64,000 nt of DNA from positions 28,829,501-28,893,500 of the forward strand of contig CM038043.1 in NCBI GenBank assembly GCA_021397845.1, in the 5' to 3' direction. Shown piece after piece: positions 22,138 through 33,285 of this stretch; positions within the stretch are counted from its first letter, which is position 1, and every line of letters starts with the position of its first letter. The notes under the pieces are model-generated. The model ran no database searches and was not told the origin of the DNA. It saw only the letters and a program-made list of their open reading frames with translations. This stretch comes from Areca catechu (Eukaryota; Streptophyta; Magnoliopsida; Arecales; Arecaceae). The translations under genes were made by a program, and so were the position numbers.

Positions 22138-23079
22138 TTATATATTTGGACTAGACTCTATAATTTGGCTCTCCCCTATGGTTTTCTTTGGTAAGGCTCT
22201 AGCAACAGTACCTAGGTTCTCTTCCTCTAATTGTTCTTCCACTATAATTATAGGCTGGGTATAATCAAGGACAACTAACTCTGGATTGGTTTCGACCTGG
22301 GTATCTACTAGGTCAGCTAATTCTAGGTCATCTATAGGTATCTCCTCTTCTCCCTCATACTCATCCACTAAGCTCACATCAGATTCATACACTTCTGCGT
22401 TAATGTAAGCCTTGTGAATCTCAGGAATGGTTGGAGAAGGTTGGTTAGGAGAAAATTGGCTACGTTCTAGTCTCTGATTATGGGCACTACTCCTAGTAAG
22501 TTCAGGTTGTTTAAGTGGTAGTGGCTCACTACTGGGTTCATATTTAGGTGTACTAATCCTATGGGGTTCAAGTTGACTAGGGGAAGCATGACTAGTACTA
22601 GGCTGATACCCAGGGGTTATGGGCTTCCTGGGCTCATAAGACAAGGGTGCAGATCTATAGGTCATGGGATTATAGGATATGGGATCATAGGATTTGGGTT
22701 CAGCTCTGTAGGTCTTGGGTCTACTGGACTCATGGGATATGGGTTCATAGGTTCTAGAGTCATAGGATTTGGAGTCATAAGATCTATAGGTTGTGGGTGT
22801 ACTAGGCTTATAAGATGTGGGTAAATAGGATCTAGAGTCATAGGATCTAGGTTCATAGGTTTTGGGTACATAGGTTATAGGTTCATAGGACTTGGAGTCA
22901 TAAGATCTATAGGTTGTGGATAAAGGTGGCTCAATTTTGGATCTAGTTTGGGTCCTACGGGTTTTCTCTAGGGTTCCTAGTCGGGCATCTATTTGATCAA
23001 GCCTAAGATTGATGGATTGGGCTAGTTGATCAGCAAGGGCTTTTATTTGGGCTTCAAGATTGTCCATAGATTCAGGCAA
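22138..23079 (-). CDS. Gag-like protein of element B (Tyr/Pro-rich)
   Basis: An open frame of 313 codons. Residues 1-40 are a polar helix (MDNLEAQIKALADQLAQSIN) like C gag. Residues 50-160 are repeats of short units around SYDSKSYEP, SYDSRSY and TYEP. Residues 160-230 are Pro-rich; residues 235-300 are acidic (AEVYESDVSLVDEYEGEEE). No capsid domain and no zinc knuckle are present. The true start may lie upstream: the segment above 23079 encodes an N-terminus like that of C and D (MSTRSGVSYHPP) in a shifted frame. A product could bind D-type Gag or RNA, but that is speculation. It ends at a TAA, after which the frame continues as the PFFHY module. Confidence 0.65.
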   Translation of the reverse strand: MPESMDNLEAQIKALADQLAQSINLRLDQIDARLGTLEKTRRTQTRSKIEPPLSTTYRSYDSKSYEPITYVPKTYEPRSYDSRSYLPTSYKPSTPTTYRSYDSKSYDSRTYEPISHESSRPKTYRAEPKSYDPISYNPMTYRSAPLSYEPRKPITPGYQPSTSHASPSQLEPHRISTPKYEPSSEPLPLKQPELTRSSAHNQRLERSQFSPNQPSPTIPEIHKAYINAEVYESDVSLVDEYEGEEEIPIDDLELADLVDTQVETNPELVVLDYTQPIIIVEEQLEEENLGTVARALPKKTIGESQIIESSPNI

Positions 23080-23972
23080 ATTGGAGATGGTGGATGATAT
23101 GAAACCCCTGATCTAGTGCTCATGCAAGACTCGATCAAACCGACTACAACTGACTAGACCTAGAGTCCAAAACTAAAGGCTCAATCATGGTGGCAAACTA
23201 GCCTATAGTAACCCTGTACTCAGCCAGGCAAGTGTAAGGAGAGTGTTAGGTCCCTGATTGCCAATCCTAGACACCAATCAGAGATTGTCCAGGTAGGCGG
23301 ACCAGCACACAAGCCCTTCGAGATTAAATCCCTGAACCACCATTCTAGACACTAAGCACAAGGCATATATTGGTTAGCTTGACACAATGATCTGACACTT
23401 AGCCTGGACCCGACCAGTTGGTGTCCCTAGCCCACTAGGGCAAATTAAGTCTAATAGATTTTAAGTTAGGCTTGGGACTGAATGTAGGGGATGTGATTTT
23501 GGGCTGAGGAGAGGTGATCAAATCCTCCCCCCATCGGACATAGCAAGAGTGCCCTTAAAGGAAGATTATGCAATGATGGCAGGCAGATGATGCAAATTTG
23601 AGTTAGATGTTTTGGTAGCTTTTTATATATGTAATTTTTTTTTTATCCTTTTGCAGAGATATGATTTATAGCAAATGACCTAATATGCTAGAAACATACT
23701 AAAAATAAAAGATATGCAAAGAGATGCTAAACAAAACCCCAAACCTTCCAAAATTGTCTTGCTGAAAAAATATAGCCAAAAATTTATAGGCTGTATTTTG
23801 GCTTGTAGAGACTATACAGACCAAAATAAAATCTGAAAATATTCTATAAAATACTTTGAATTATGATGAATCCATAAAAATAAATTTCAAAATTTTTAGA
23901 GTTTTGAATAGGGAGGAATAACTAAAATAACAAAGCATATATGGATTGTAAAAATGAAGAAAATAAGCCCTA
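23080..23972 (-). other. Leader of element B
   Basis: Untranslated leader on the minus strand. Its gag-proximal half (23080-23480) is nearly the same as the leaders of C and D, including GGTGTCTAGGATTGGCAATC. The distal half is AT-rich. The shared block is a candidate packaging signal. Confidence 0.6.
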
Positions 23973-23990
23973 ATCTAAGCTCTGATTCCA
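23973..23990 (-). other. Primer binding site, element B
   Basis: On the minus strand TGGAATCAGAGC follows the 5' LTR by two bases; it differs by one base from TGGTATCAGAGC complementary to initiator tRNA-Met. Confidence 0.8.
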
Positions 23991-23992
23991 GA

Positions 23993-24592
23993 TGATGCGT
24001 GACTAATATGCATGCAATTATTTTTGTGTATTTTATATGTGGAGTTAAGTGATTAAGTCTTGAAAATCAGATCAAAATAAGTTGTAGGGAACTCTATATG
24101 TGTTTTAGAAACTACTCATGCAAATTAGGACCAAAGAAAGCAATAAAGAGGGATCGCCGAGGCTGAGAAGCCTCGGTTAGGGCTAGTTCTCCTACAATAA
24201 AACTACTGGTAGGCAAAGGGGGTGTACCTGGCAATGTTTGATGTGCCCGGTGAAGATCGCAGCAAAGAGATCTCTCGTCCTCGATGGATGCGGCGTGGAA
24301 AACTAAGTCAGAGACCTAGGATACCTGGCTTTCTGCTCGATGGTTCGATTGAGGCTTGGCTGGAGTCGTTGGATTCGTAGGAACTCGGGGACCTGCAAAC
24401 GACCTTTCAAGGGTTAGGAAACTCACAAGGAAACAAGAAAACAAGAGAAAATAGCAAGGAGAATAAAGTTTTGGAGGGGGCGACCAGGGCTCTGGAAGGA
24501 TGGTTGGCGACAGGAATCTGTTGCAACACTAGGAAGAAGAAAGAATCAATAAAACCCCTTTCCATTGTTTAACACAGCCAGATTATTGGACT
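23993..24592 (-). repeat. 5' LTR of element B (truncated)
   Basis: Matches the first half (plus-strand order) of 19717-20977, then breaks near 24560-24592. The upstream half, including promoter and TGGTG start, is lost and the next bases belong to an LTR G/J-type end. Element B could therefore no longer be transcribed from its own promoter. Confidence 0.75.
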
Positions 24593-24674
24593 CAAAGACA
24601 AAATTTGAATAATGGCTAAGGAACTCAAACTCAGTGACCCATAGTGAACTAGGGTTGACCTGATATCCGCATCA
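24593..24674 (-). repeat. Detached start of LTR G (J-type LTR end)
   Basis: Inverted match of 82 bp to the start of LTR J (44267-44350): on the minus strand TGATGCGGATATCAGGTCAA and TTTGTCTTTGAGTCCA. It ends at the TG terminus at 24674, where copia K begins. Confidence 0.75.
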
Positions 24675-25860
24675 CTAGCTATGCAGTATAGAAGTGAAGA
24701 TGACCTGAAAAAGAAAAAGTTAATTATGTTCAAAGCTACTGTAGAAATAAAGAAATAAGAAGAAGAAATTGATAATGAAATCCCCTACTCCGAAGATGAT
24801 CTTGAAGATGAAGACATTGCACTTGTAGTGAGAAGATTTAGGAAGTTTATGGGCAAGAAAAAGGGAAGATATTGAGAAAATTTCATAGAAAAGGAGAATA
24901 CATCAAGGACAAAGAAAAGGAAAAAGAAAAGGATTAAGAGCAACAGGCCATATGCTATGAATGCAAGAAACCTAGGCATTTTAGATCAGACTGTCCAAAT
25001 TTGAAGAAAACATTTAAAAAGAAGAAGAAAGCTATGGTTGTGACTTGGAGCGATAGTGAGGAGTCTACTTCAAATAAAGAAGAAGAGACCACAAAAACTA
25101 CAAATATATGCCTAATGGGTCATGAAGATGAGGTAATGTCCCCTGATCCTCATGAAGAATTTACTTTTGAAGAGCTAAATAATGCATTTCATGAATTGTT
25201 GGTTGAAGATAAAAAGGCCAGTTTGAAAATAAAATCTTTGAAAAATATTAATGATATTTTGATGAAATAAAAAGAAGAGATTTTAGAAAAGAATAAGATC
25301 TTACAAAAAGAATTGAACACTTTTTCTGAAAAATATATTGCTTTGGAAATTGAAAAGAATGATTTCCTTGAGAAAAACAAGGTTTTGCTTGAAGAAAATG
25401 TTAGCTTGCAAAAAAAAGTTGAAAAACTTAAACCCTTGGTTGAAAAGCTAACATTAAGTTCAAATAAACTTGAATTGATTTTGAAAGATCAAAGATACTC
25501 AAGTAATAAAGCTGGAATTGGTTATAATTCTTTGCAAACAAATAGAATTTTAGCAACAAAGTTTATACCTTCAAAAGCTTATGCACCTAAGTTTTCAAAT
25601 CAAAAGTCATTTGTTTCAAATGCTTCTATATCTACATCTAGAGCTTCAACTTTTGTATCTTTGCAAAATGCAAGAATTATTTGTTATGCATGCATGGGGT
25701 TGGTCACAAGTCATTTCAATGCAATTCCAAAAGAAATGTTAAAAATAAGATTAGAAAGATTTGGGTTCCCAAAGGAACCTCTTCTACTGACTTGCAAGGA
25801 CCCAAGAAAGCTTGGGTACCTAAAAGAACTCCATGATTGTTTTGCTGGAATGTCTTGCAG
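24675..25860 (+). pseudogene. Gag of copia K
   Basis: A zinc knuckle (CYECKKPRHFRSDC) at about 24955-25000 is followed by a Lys-rich run, an acidic stretch (WSDSEESTSNKEEE), EEFTFEELNNAFHELLVEDK and a long Lys/Glu/Leu coiled coil (25270-25480). All of this is typical of SIRE gag C-termini. A TAA at 25268 and stops upstream break it. A second Cys/His segment (ICYACMGLVTSHF, near 25680) is degraded. The N-terminal capsid part is missing. Confidence 0.75.
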
Positions 25861-27196
25861 CCCAGAACACAAAGAAAAGATGGTATCTAGACAGCGGCTA
25901 TTCAAGATATATGATGAGAGACAAGGATCAATTCATCACCCTAGAGATGATGAAGGATGGTGGAATGGTCACATTTGGTGACAATGGCAAGGAAAAAAAA
26001 ATTGGCATCGGTAAGATCAGAATAATCCTTTCTATATTCATTGAAAATATATTGCTAGTTGACAAATTGAAGCACAATTTGCTAAGTATTAGTCAATTAT
26101 GTGATAGAGGCTTCAAGGTTGTTTTTGAATCATCTATGTATATTGTAACTAACTCACTTGATTCTAGCACCAAGCTCATTGGTCATAGACTTGGAAATAT
26201 ATATGTGGTAGATTTGAATGATCTAGCCATGTCTAGTAGTACAAGTCTTACGGAAATAAATGCTAAAACTAAGGAGTCTAGCTTACTTTGGCATAGAAGA
26301 TTAGGTCATGCTAGCATGCAAACAATTGCTAAGTTAATTTCCAAAGATCTAGTTAGAGGTTTATCTAAATTCAAAGTTGATTTTGAATATGTTTGTGATG
26401 CTTGTCAACTAGGTAAACAAACTAGGAGGAGTTTTAAATCGAAAAATATGGTTTCAACTTCTAGACCACTTGAGCTACTACACATGGACCTATTTGGACC
26501 AACTAGGACTACAAGCCTGGTGGTATGAAATATGGACTCATGATAGTAGATGATTTTTTGAGATTTACTTGGGTTTTGTTCATTATACACAAAGATAAAA
26601 CATTTAAAGTTTTTCAAAAATTTCACAAGAAAGTTTCAAATTGAAAAAATCTTTCAGTTATTTCAATAAGAAGTAATCACGGCATAGAATTTGAAAATCA
26701 AATTTTGATGACATTATGCTGAGCACAGTATTGATCATAACTTCTCTACTCTTAGAACACCACAGCAAAATGGTATTGTAGAGAAGAAAAATAGGACTTT
26801 GAAAGAGATGGCCTGAACAATGTTATGTGAAGGCAATCTTCCAAGGTACTTTTGGGCAAAAGCGGTGAATACTGCTTGCTACATTTTAAATTGTGTTTTG
26901 AGTAGACCGACTTTGAAAAAAATCCCCTATGAACTTTGGAATGACAAAAGCCTAACATTCATTACTTTCATGTTTTTGGTTGTAAATGCTTTGTGTTAAA
27001 CAATGGAAAGGATAACCTAGAAAGTTTGATACTAAATTTGATGAAGCTATCTTTCTTGGTTATTCAATCAATAGCAAAGCTTATAGAATGTTTAATAAAA
27101 GAACATTAATAGTAGAAGAGTCTGTTCATGTTATATTTGATGAATCTAACCCCTCACCTTCTAGAAAAAAAGAGTGTATAAATAATGATGCAGGTA
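25861..27196 (+). pseudogene. Protease and integrase of copia K
   Basis: Protease site WYLDSGYSRYM near 25885, where the family usually has a Cys after SG. Then the GAG-pre-integrase segment LLWHRRLGHASMQTI with a downstream C-x2-C (VCDACQLGKQ), giving the HHCC zinc finger (26285-26415). The core begins LELLHMDLFGPT at 26470, then decays with many stops to 27196, where it is cut by E. Copia order (integrase before RT) is clear. Confidence 0.8.
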
Positions 27197-27201
27197 CACT
27201 T
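27197..27201. repeat. Target-site duplication of element E (left)
   Basis: CACTT, repeated exactly at 40208-40212 after the right LTR of E. It fixes both ends of E within copia K. Confidence 0.9.
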
Positions 27202-28771
27202 TGGTGGGGATACCAAGATTAGACACAGATCACTAGATCTCATATGGTTTGCTAATTAGGATTTTTTTTAGAACCTTAGTCGTGTCACAAATTTATAAGC
27301 AAGTAAGATTAAGTCCTGTAATAAGTTGAGACTAGTTGATTTGTCTCAACCTAGTCTAGTCTATTGAGTCCTGTATTTAAGTATAAGTCCAGTAAGAGTC
27401 CAGTTTGTGTATAAGAGGAAAGGATACCCTATTTTGGAGTTCCACCAGGCCTCATCCAGGAGCTAGAGGTCTTCACATCAGCTAATTGGACTTTTTATGC
27501 CGTCCCAGGGTCCAAGATTCCTGCAAGATGCTCAGATGCCCTCCAAATACTATCTAGATGCCCAGATTCCCTCCAGATGCCAGAGTATATTCCCATACCA
27601 GGTCACATCATGAATCCAGAGGTCCATCTATGCTCCAGTCCAAGAAAAATCAGCCAAGCGCCAGGCCCATGCCCTTAAGAACCAAGATTCCAGGTATATT
27701 CCAGCCTAGACCAAGATACCTGGAATATTCCTGCTCCAGGTATCCCAGGCCTCTAGGCCCCAAAGCCCATGCGCCCAACCCATCCTTGGCCACCCCTTGC
27801 TGCCCCCCATGAAGCCCAACACGTCCTTGAGGTTGACTTGGTCCAAGCTAAGAAGAAGAATTCAAGTGGAAGGAGGAAATCAAGTTCTTATTCTAGTCAA
27901 CCTTGTAATCCTAGTTCTAGGTTTATTTTGTCGTCTTTCTCCCACTTAAATTGTGTAAACCTATTCTAACTAGGAGAAGACTTGTAATCTTTTTTGTAGA
28001 GAGCATGGAACTCTATAAATACCCCACCCCTCTTTTTCTTGTAATCAATCAACTCTATGAATTAAACTCTGCTGAATTGTTTTTAAGACTGGTATTCTTG
28101 TGTTTTTTGTTTTTGGGTTCTAGTTTTTGTTCTCTTGTGTTGGCCGACCTCTATCACTGCAATCCTCCATGCCCTAAGTAGCAATTCAGATCTCCAAGCA
28201 TCAGCCATGCCCAAGAAAAGCAGCCTTGAAGATGCCCAGATCAAGAGCTTTTTCTGCTTCCTTGCCGCCAGCCCTTCTTGCCCTAATCCCTTTCTTTTTA
28301 CTTCATCTTATTATTCTCTATTTGTTTCTTTATTTCATGCCTAACCTTGATGTTTTGCAGATCCCTGACATGTTTGTTCCTCTCCAGAGGAGGCTTTCTT
28401 TGCCTTCAGACTGGATCCAGATCGCCTTCAGATTCGGTAACCAAAGGCTTGTTCTTCCTAGTGCCATCCAGAGGTTGAGAGATCTCTTCATCGAAGAAAC
28501 TACAATCGCTGCATGGTAAAAACCTTCCCCCTCTTGAGTTCTGATATGATGATAGGTATGCTATCCTAAACTAGGAGTTTCTCAATTCCTGGGTCCTGAC
28601 CTTTATTATTTTGCATGTATCTTCTTGTGGGTATGATAGTTTCTTGCATTACTAGTCATCATGCTGATTCTTTACTTAGTTTTTGGTCTTTAGCCACTGA
28701 ATTAATGTGTAAAAAAATTATAAAAAATTTAGTTAACTATTTTTCATTAGTCTTAGGTTCATCCCACATCA
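27202..28771 (+). repeat. 5' LTR of element E
   Basis: 1570 bp, TGGTGGGGATACC...CCCACATCA. TATAAATA at 28014-28021. A plant-like intron end is visible: CTAAC branch-like motif at 28341, TTTTGCAG ending 28360, and a GGTAAAAACC donor-like site at 28515. Confidence 0.9.
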
Positions 28772-28774
28772 GTT

Positions 28775-28792
28775 TGGTATTAGATCTAATTT
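28775..28792 (+). other. Primer binding site, element E
   Basis: TGGTATTAGATC three bases after the LTR; two changes from the tRNA-Met complement TGGTATCAGAGC. Confidence 0.75.
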
Positions 28793-29927
28793 AGGATAGC
28801 TTGCATCTTCTCCAAAAACATAAAAATATGCATTTCTATTTTTTGCATCCTATCAACTGCAATAGGTGTATGAGATTCGGTCTTGTTTATCATCTTAGAA
28901 GTCTTATATTTTGTTGAAATTTGCATGAAATGTTATATGTTTAGTCCTAATAATTATCATAATTTTAAATTATTTTTATAGAAACAAAAAGATTATAAAA
29001 TTTAGCATCCTATAAACCCTAACTAGAATCCTTAACTTTCTGCATACAATCTGATAACCCTAGGTTTTGCATCATCATTCGAATTCTTCATTGCATGAGA
29101 TTTGGTAGGGATCATATGCATTGCTATTCCTCTGTCCTAGAATTTTTCTAAATTTTTTCTATACCGAAACCTGAATCAGAATCTGCTTCCAAACAAATCC
29201 TAAATTCTGTGTTACATACTTGATCAAATCAAACCTAATCAACTTCCAAACCGTACCTCACCCAAGCCCTAATTTTGTTTGCTAACTTAATAAACTTAAA
29301 CCTAATTTTCCACCTCATAAAAAGACAAAAAAATATTTTATTTTTTTGATTGTTAGTAGATTGCATCAGGACCATCGAATATCATCATCTGCATTAAACT
29401 AATCTTATAGGCACTTTAACTATCTCAGATCAGGGCAGGAGGTCATAACCTGTCCTGGGCCCAAAACAACCTCCTTGCATTCTCACCCAAGCCTTAATTA
29501 AAATTAATTAGACTTAATTTGCCCTAGTGGGCTAGGTGACACCAATAGGTCAGGTCCGAATTGTGTGGGCCAACTAGTGCATTCAACTCACCAACTATTA
29601 CTGGAATCTGGTGTCTAAGGCTCGGGGTCCAGAGTCAAATGACCTAAGTGGTGTTGTAGTTTTTAATTGGGTCCCTACGAAAGTAGTGAGGGCCTTCCAC
29701 ACTCCCACCCCCTACCTGGTTAGAGGAAGGATTAGTTGTTGAGTTGGGTGTAAGTTGAGCTAACCCACTTAGTTTTGGCTATAGGTCTAGGAAACCCTAG
29801 ATTGTACTAACCTTTTTTTCTTTTGCATGCTTGGCTGCACCACATCACCTTGAATGATTGTTTGATTGTTTGCATGACTATTAGATTAGGAACCCAATAC
29901 CAATAGCCTCAACCCAGCCCAATTAGT
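28793..29927 (+). other. Leader of element E
   Basis: About 1.1 kb of AT-rich leader. Blocks at 29400-29800 recur in F and J (CCCTAGTGGGCTAGG, GTGTGGGCCAACTAGTGCA, TTTTTAATTGGGTCCCT). No coding signal. Confidence 0.55.
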
Positions 29928-30563
29928 GTGACTATGGAGTCCAACCCTAGGAGAACCCCATACCATGACCTATCCTTAGAACCCAACCATAGGAGACCCA
30001 TTTGGAGCACCCAACCTTATGCACCCATTTTTGATGGAAGTCCATATATTAAATTGTATATTGATTGGGAGGATAGAATGGATCAGTACTTTAAGTACAC
30101 TAGGATGTCAGAGCTAGAGAAAATTAGTTTGGCTACATGTAGGTTAACCCGATATGCTAAGGGACATTGGGAACTTACTGAGGATGAATGTTATTGGAGA
30201 GGAGAATAGATAAGTACCTAGAAAGCTATGAGGAGTAAGTTAAGAAAAGAGTACCTAGGTAAATCTTATGAGCACGAACTTTTTGGCCAATGAAACAAAT
30301 TAAGACAGGGTGACAAAATTGTGTCTGAATACATTGACCAATTTAATGAGTTTATGAGGAAATGTAACAAAGTTGAACATGAGCTTACGACCATAGTGAG
30401 GTTTCGGTATGGCCTACATGAGGACATCCATTGGGAATTGTGTTATAGGTTGATTCAGGACTTAGAGGAAGCCTATCACATAGCCTTGGAATTCGAGTCA
30501 AATCAGAGGGAACTCATATTTAGTCAAACTGAGTCCAACAATAATAACCCTCCTACACCCTAG
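29928..30563 (+). pseudogene. Gag capsid domain of element E
   Basis: Two open stretches in the retrotransposon gag (capsid) family. They align with D gag residues of about 105-290: FDGSPYIKLYIDWEDRMDQY (D: FDGSLNPKVYSDWEGEMDQY), then KLRKEYLGKSYE, and SEYIDQFNEFMRKCN...VRFRYGLHEDIHWEL. One TAG near 30207 and a lost segment break it. It is preceded by one Arg-Arg repeat unit (NPRRTPYHDLSLEPNHRRP). E is the only non-autonomous copy here that still has a capsid domain. Confidence 0.8.
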
Positions 30564-30589
30564 ATCCATAGAACTGAACCCATAACTTT

Positions 30590-31670
30590 TGAACCCATAA
30601 CCTTTGAACCCATAACCTTTAAACCCATAACCTATAAACCCATAACCCTTAGTTTACCCACCCCTGTTATCCCAGACCCTAGTCAATTTCCCATTACCCA
30701 AACCCCTCTCACCACCCCATTGGTTCACCAAGATGACCAAGAAGAAGAAATATATGAGGCTGATCCAAGTATGGTAGAGGAGTATGAAGATGAAGAGTCC
30801 ATACCTATTGGTGACCTAGAGTTAGAAGCCAACCCAGAATTAGTTGACCCAGTGGAAACCCAGATAGAAACCAACTTGGAGTTAACTGAGTCAGAAGTCC
30901 AGTACAACCAACCCAGCTTAATTATGGAATCCAATCTTAAAGCTTTCATGAAGACCATGATTGAATGATTCGATGAAATGATCACAAGCTTAACCAAACC
31001 AATACCTAACTCCAAGCCCAGCTTGCCCAGTCGACCACCAAAACCAACCAAATGACCCAAACCAAAAACCAAGTAACAAATAGGTTGGACCAGGTAGAAG
31101 CCAATCCAGTGTTAGTTGATCTAGTAGATACCCAGGCAAAAGTCGACTCAGAGTTAGATGGCCCAGATCACACCAAGCAATAATGGAAGAGCAGTTAGAG
31201 GAAGGGAACCCAGATCCTATTACTATAGCACCACCTGAGGAAACTTTAGAAGAGTATCCAATTGTAGAGCCTAGTCCTGAATTTCATGAGCCAGAAGAGT
31301 TTATTAAGGACTTGATGTCTTTAAATCAGTACCCTTAGGATGAAGTTAGTCCATTGCCTCCAATTGATCTTTTTCCTGAAATTAATGACCCATTCTTCCA
31401 TAATGCAGACCTTGTAGGACTACCTCAAACCCATAAGATCAATCTCATTAGTCTAGGACTCATCCCTGAAGCCCCTTCTAGTATTCTATTCTGTCTGATT
31501 AACCCTGAACCATCTTTTTATTTCTCATCCTGCCAGACTAACCCTGAACCCATCTCTTATTTTTTACCCTTTCCTGAAACTTCTATTTTTTTTACTATTA
31601 GGTTACATTTTATAGGAGTTTGCATGTTGCATTCATTCATTGAGCATGTCATGTTTGCATTTTACTTCTG
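30590..31670 (+). pseudogene. Acidic and PFFHY parts of element E gag-like frame
   Basis: Short repeats FEPITF/KPITYKPIT (30590-30650), then the acidic part from 30720 (EEEIYEADPSMVEEYEDEES), then an inserted second copy of a coiled-coil start at 30920-31090 (MESNLKAFMKTMIE and on), more acidic sequence and the PFFHY module at 31338-31480 (LFPEINDPFFHNADLVGLPQ). Stops and shifts interrupt it. The internal coiled-coil segment resembles the N-terminus of other copies and looks like a local rearrangement. Confidence 0.6.
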
Positions 31671-31717
31671 AAGAACCCTATGGCACTTAGTAGGAGTCCA
31701 TAGTAAATTTTCATATG

Positions 31718-31722
31718 CATGC
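31718..31722. repeat. Target-site duplication of element F (left)
   Basis: CATGC, repeated exactly at 37910-37914. Removing F joins E's internal sequence into the order seen uninterrupted in A (GCATGCCATGCTAGGGTC). Confidence 0.9.
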
Positions 31723-33264
31723 TAGTGGGGGCACTAGGATCAGACACAGATTACTGGGCCCTATTTGGTTTACTTAGTCATGTGTTACAATTTTGTAAGA
31801 AAGTAAGATTGAGTTGTAATAAGGTGAGACTAGTTGATTTGTCTCGACCTAGTCCAGTATATTGAGTCCTGTACATAAATATGAGTCCAGTATGAGTCCA
31901 AATTTTGTAAAAGAGAGAAGGTTATCCTATTTTGGAGTTCCACCAGGCCTCATTCAGGAGTCAGAGGCAATTACATTAGCTTATGGGAGCTCAATTGACA
32001 TCCAGGAGCCCTAAATGCCCTCCAAATGCCCTCCAGGTGCCCTAATTCCCTCCAAATGCCTTTTAGATGCTAGATTCCCTCCAGATGCTTCCAAAAAATT
32101 TCAGATGCTAGGAGCCCATGTTTTCCAGGTTATTTCAGCACTCCAGGTCTTAAAATTTCAAGCCCAGGAAGCAAGCCCAAGTATGAAGAACCAAGATTCC
32201 AAGGAATATGCTGATACCAAGGCACCCTAGCTTCTAGGGCCCAAAGGCCATGCACCAATCCAAAGGAGGACGACCCTTGCTGCCCCTTGGAGCCCAACAC
32301 ACCTAGGATAGGCATCCTCCATGAGTTGACCAAGTCCAACATGGTGGAAGAGTTCAAATGCAAGAAGGAGTATGAGTTTTTATTTCATTCAACTTATATA
32401 CTCCTAGTTCTAGGTTTATTTTGTAGTCTTTCTCCCACTTAAATTATGTAAACTTATTCTAACTAAGAGAAGACTTGTAATCCCTTTAGGAGAGGGCATG
32501 GAGCTTTATAAATACTCCACTCCTCCTCCTCTTGTAATCAATCAACTCTTATGAATTAAAACTCTGCTGAATTGTTTTTAAGACTGGTGTCTTGTGTTTT
32601 CTTTTGGTTCCTTTGGTTTGGTTATTTGTGTTCTTGTGTTGGCCGACCCCTATCCTTGCAATCCTTTATGCCCAAGCAGCAACTCAAGTTTCTTGACATC
32701 AGCCACACCTTTGAGAAGAAGCCCTGAAGCCATCCTTGAAAGCAGGGGTCTTCCTTCTCCAGGCCGCCAGCCCTTCTAGCCCTAACCCTTCCTTGTTTTA
32801 TCTTGTTATTTTTTCTTTGATTACCTGATTGATGCCTAACCTTGACATTTTGCAGATCCCCAAGGTGTTTCCCTTCCCTAGAGGAGGCTTTCTTTGCCTT
32901 CAGACCGGATCCATATCGCCTTTAGATTCGGGAACCAAAGGCTTGTTCTTCTAGGTGCCATCCAGAGGCTGAGAGATCCCTTCATCGAAGAAACTACAAT
33001 CGCTGCCTGGTAAAAGCCTTCCTCCTCTTGAGTTCTGATTTGATGATAGGTACGCTATCCTAAACTGGGAGTTTCTCAACTCTCGGGTCCTGGCTAGTCA
33101 TTATTCTGCATGAGTTTTTGTGGGTATGATCGTTTCTCGCATTACTAGTCATCATGCTAATTCTATACTTATTTTTGGGTTATTAGCCTACGAATTTAAT
33201 GTCTAAAAAAATACAAAAAAATTATTTTTCAATTTTGCATCAGTACTAGAGTTGTCCCACATCA
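31723..33264 (+). repeat. 5' LTR of element F
   Basis: 1542 bp. It begins TAGTGGGGGCAC (the terminal G is mutated to A) and ends CCCACATCA. TATAAATA at 32507-32514; CTAAC at 32836, acceptor-like TGCAG ending 32855, donor-like GGTAAAAGCC from 33009. Confidence 0.9.
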
Positions 33265-33267
33265 GTT

Positions 33268-33285
33268 TGGTATTAGAGCAGGTTT
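33268..33285 (+). other. Primer binding site, element F
   Basis: TGGTATTAGAGC, three bases after the LTR, complementary to initiator tRNA-Met apart from one base. Confidence 0.8.

Larger units (their letters stand above)
19717..24592 (-). mobile_element. Non-autonomous gypsy element B
   Basis: Minus-strand element: 3' LTR 19717-20977, integrase C-terminal remnant with chromodomain, gag-like ORF, leader, primer site and a 5' LTR cut short at about 24592. Same subfamily as C (LTR, leader and gag). It lacks protease, RT, RNase H and integrase core. It is inserted in LTR G. Confidence 0.8.

Noticed and set aside
22561..22871. Gly/Ile-rich plus-strand and Pro/Met-rich minus-strand frames
   Set aside because: Shadows of the short repeats in the B gag-like frame. 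The same applies at 57690-58053.
6304..24674. The left SIRE LTR as 5' LTR of copia K with everything between nested inside
   Set aside because: Attractive, but no primer site follows 6302, the gag start is missing at 24675, and the intervening elements do not close with target duplications. Left as an open possibility, not a feature.
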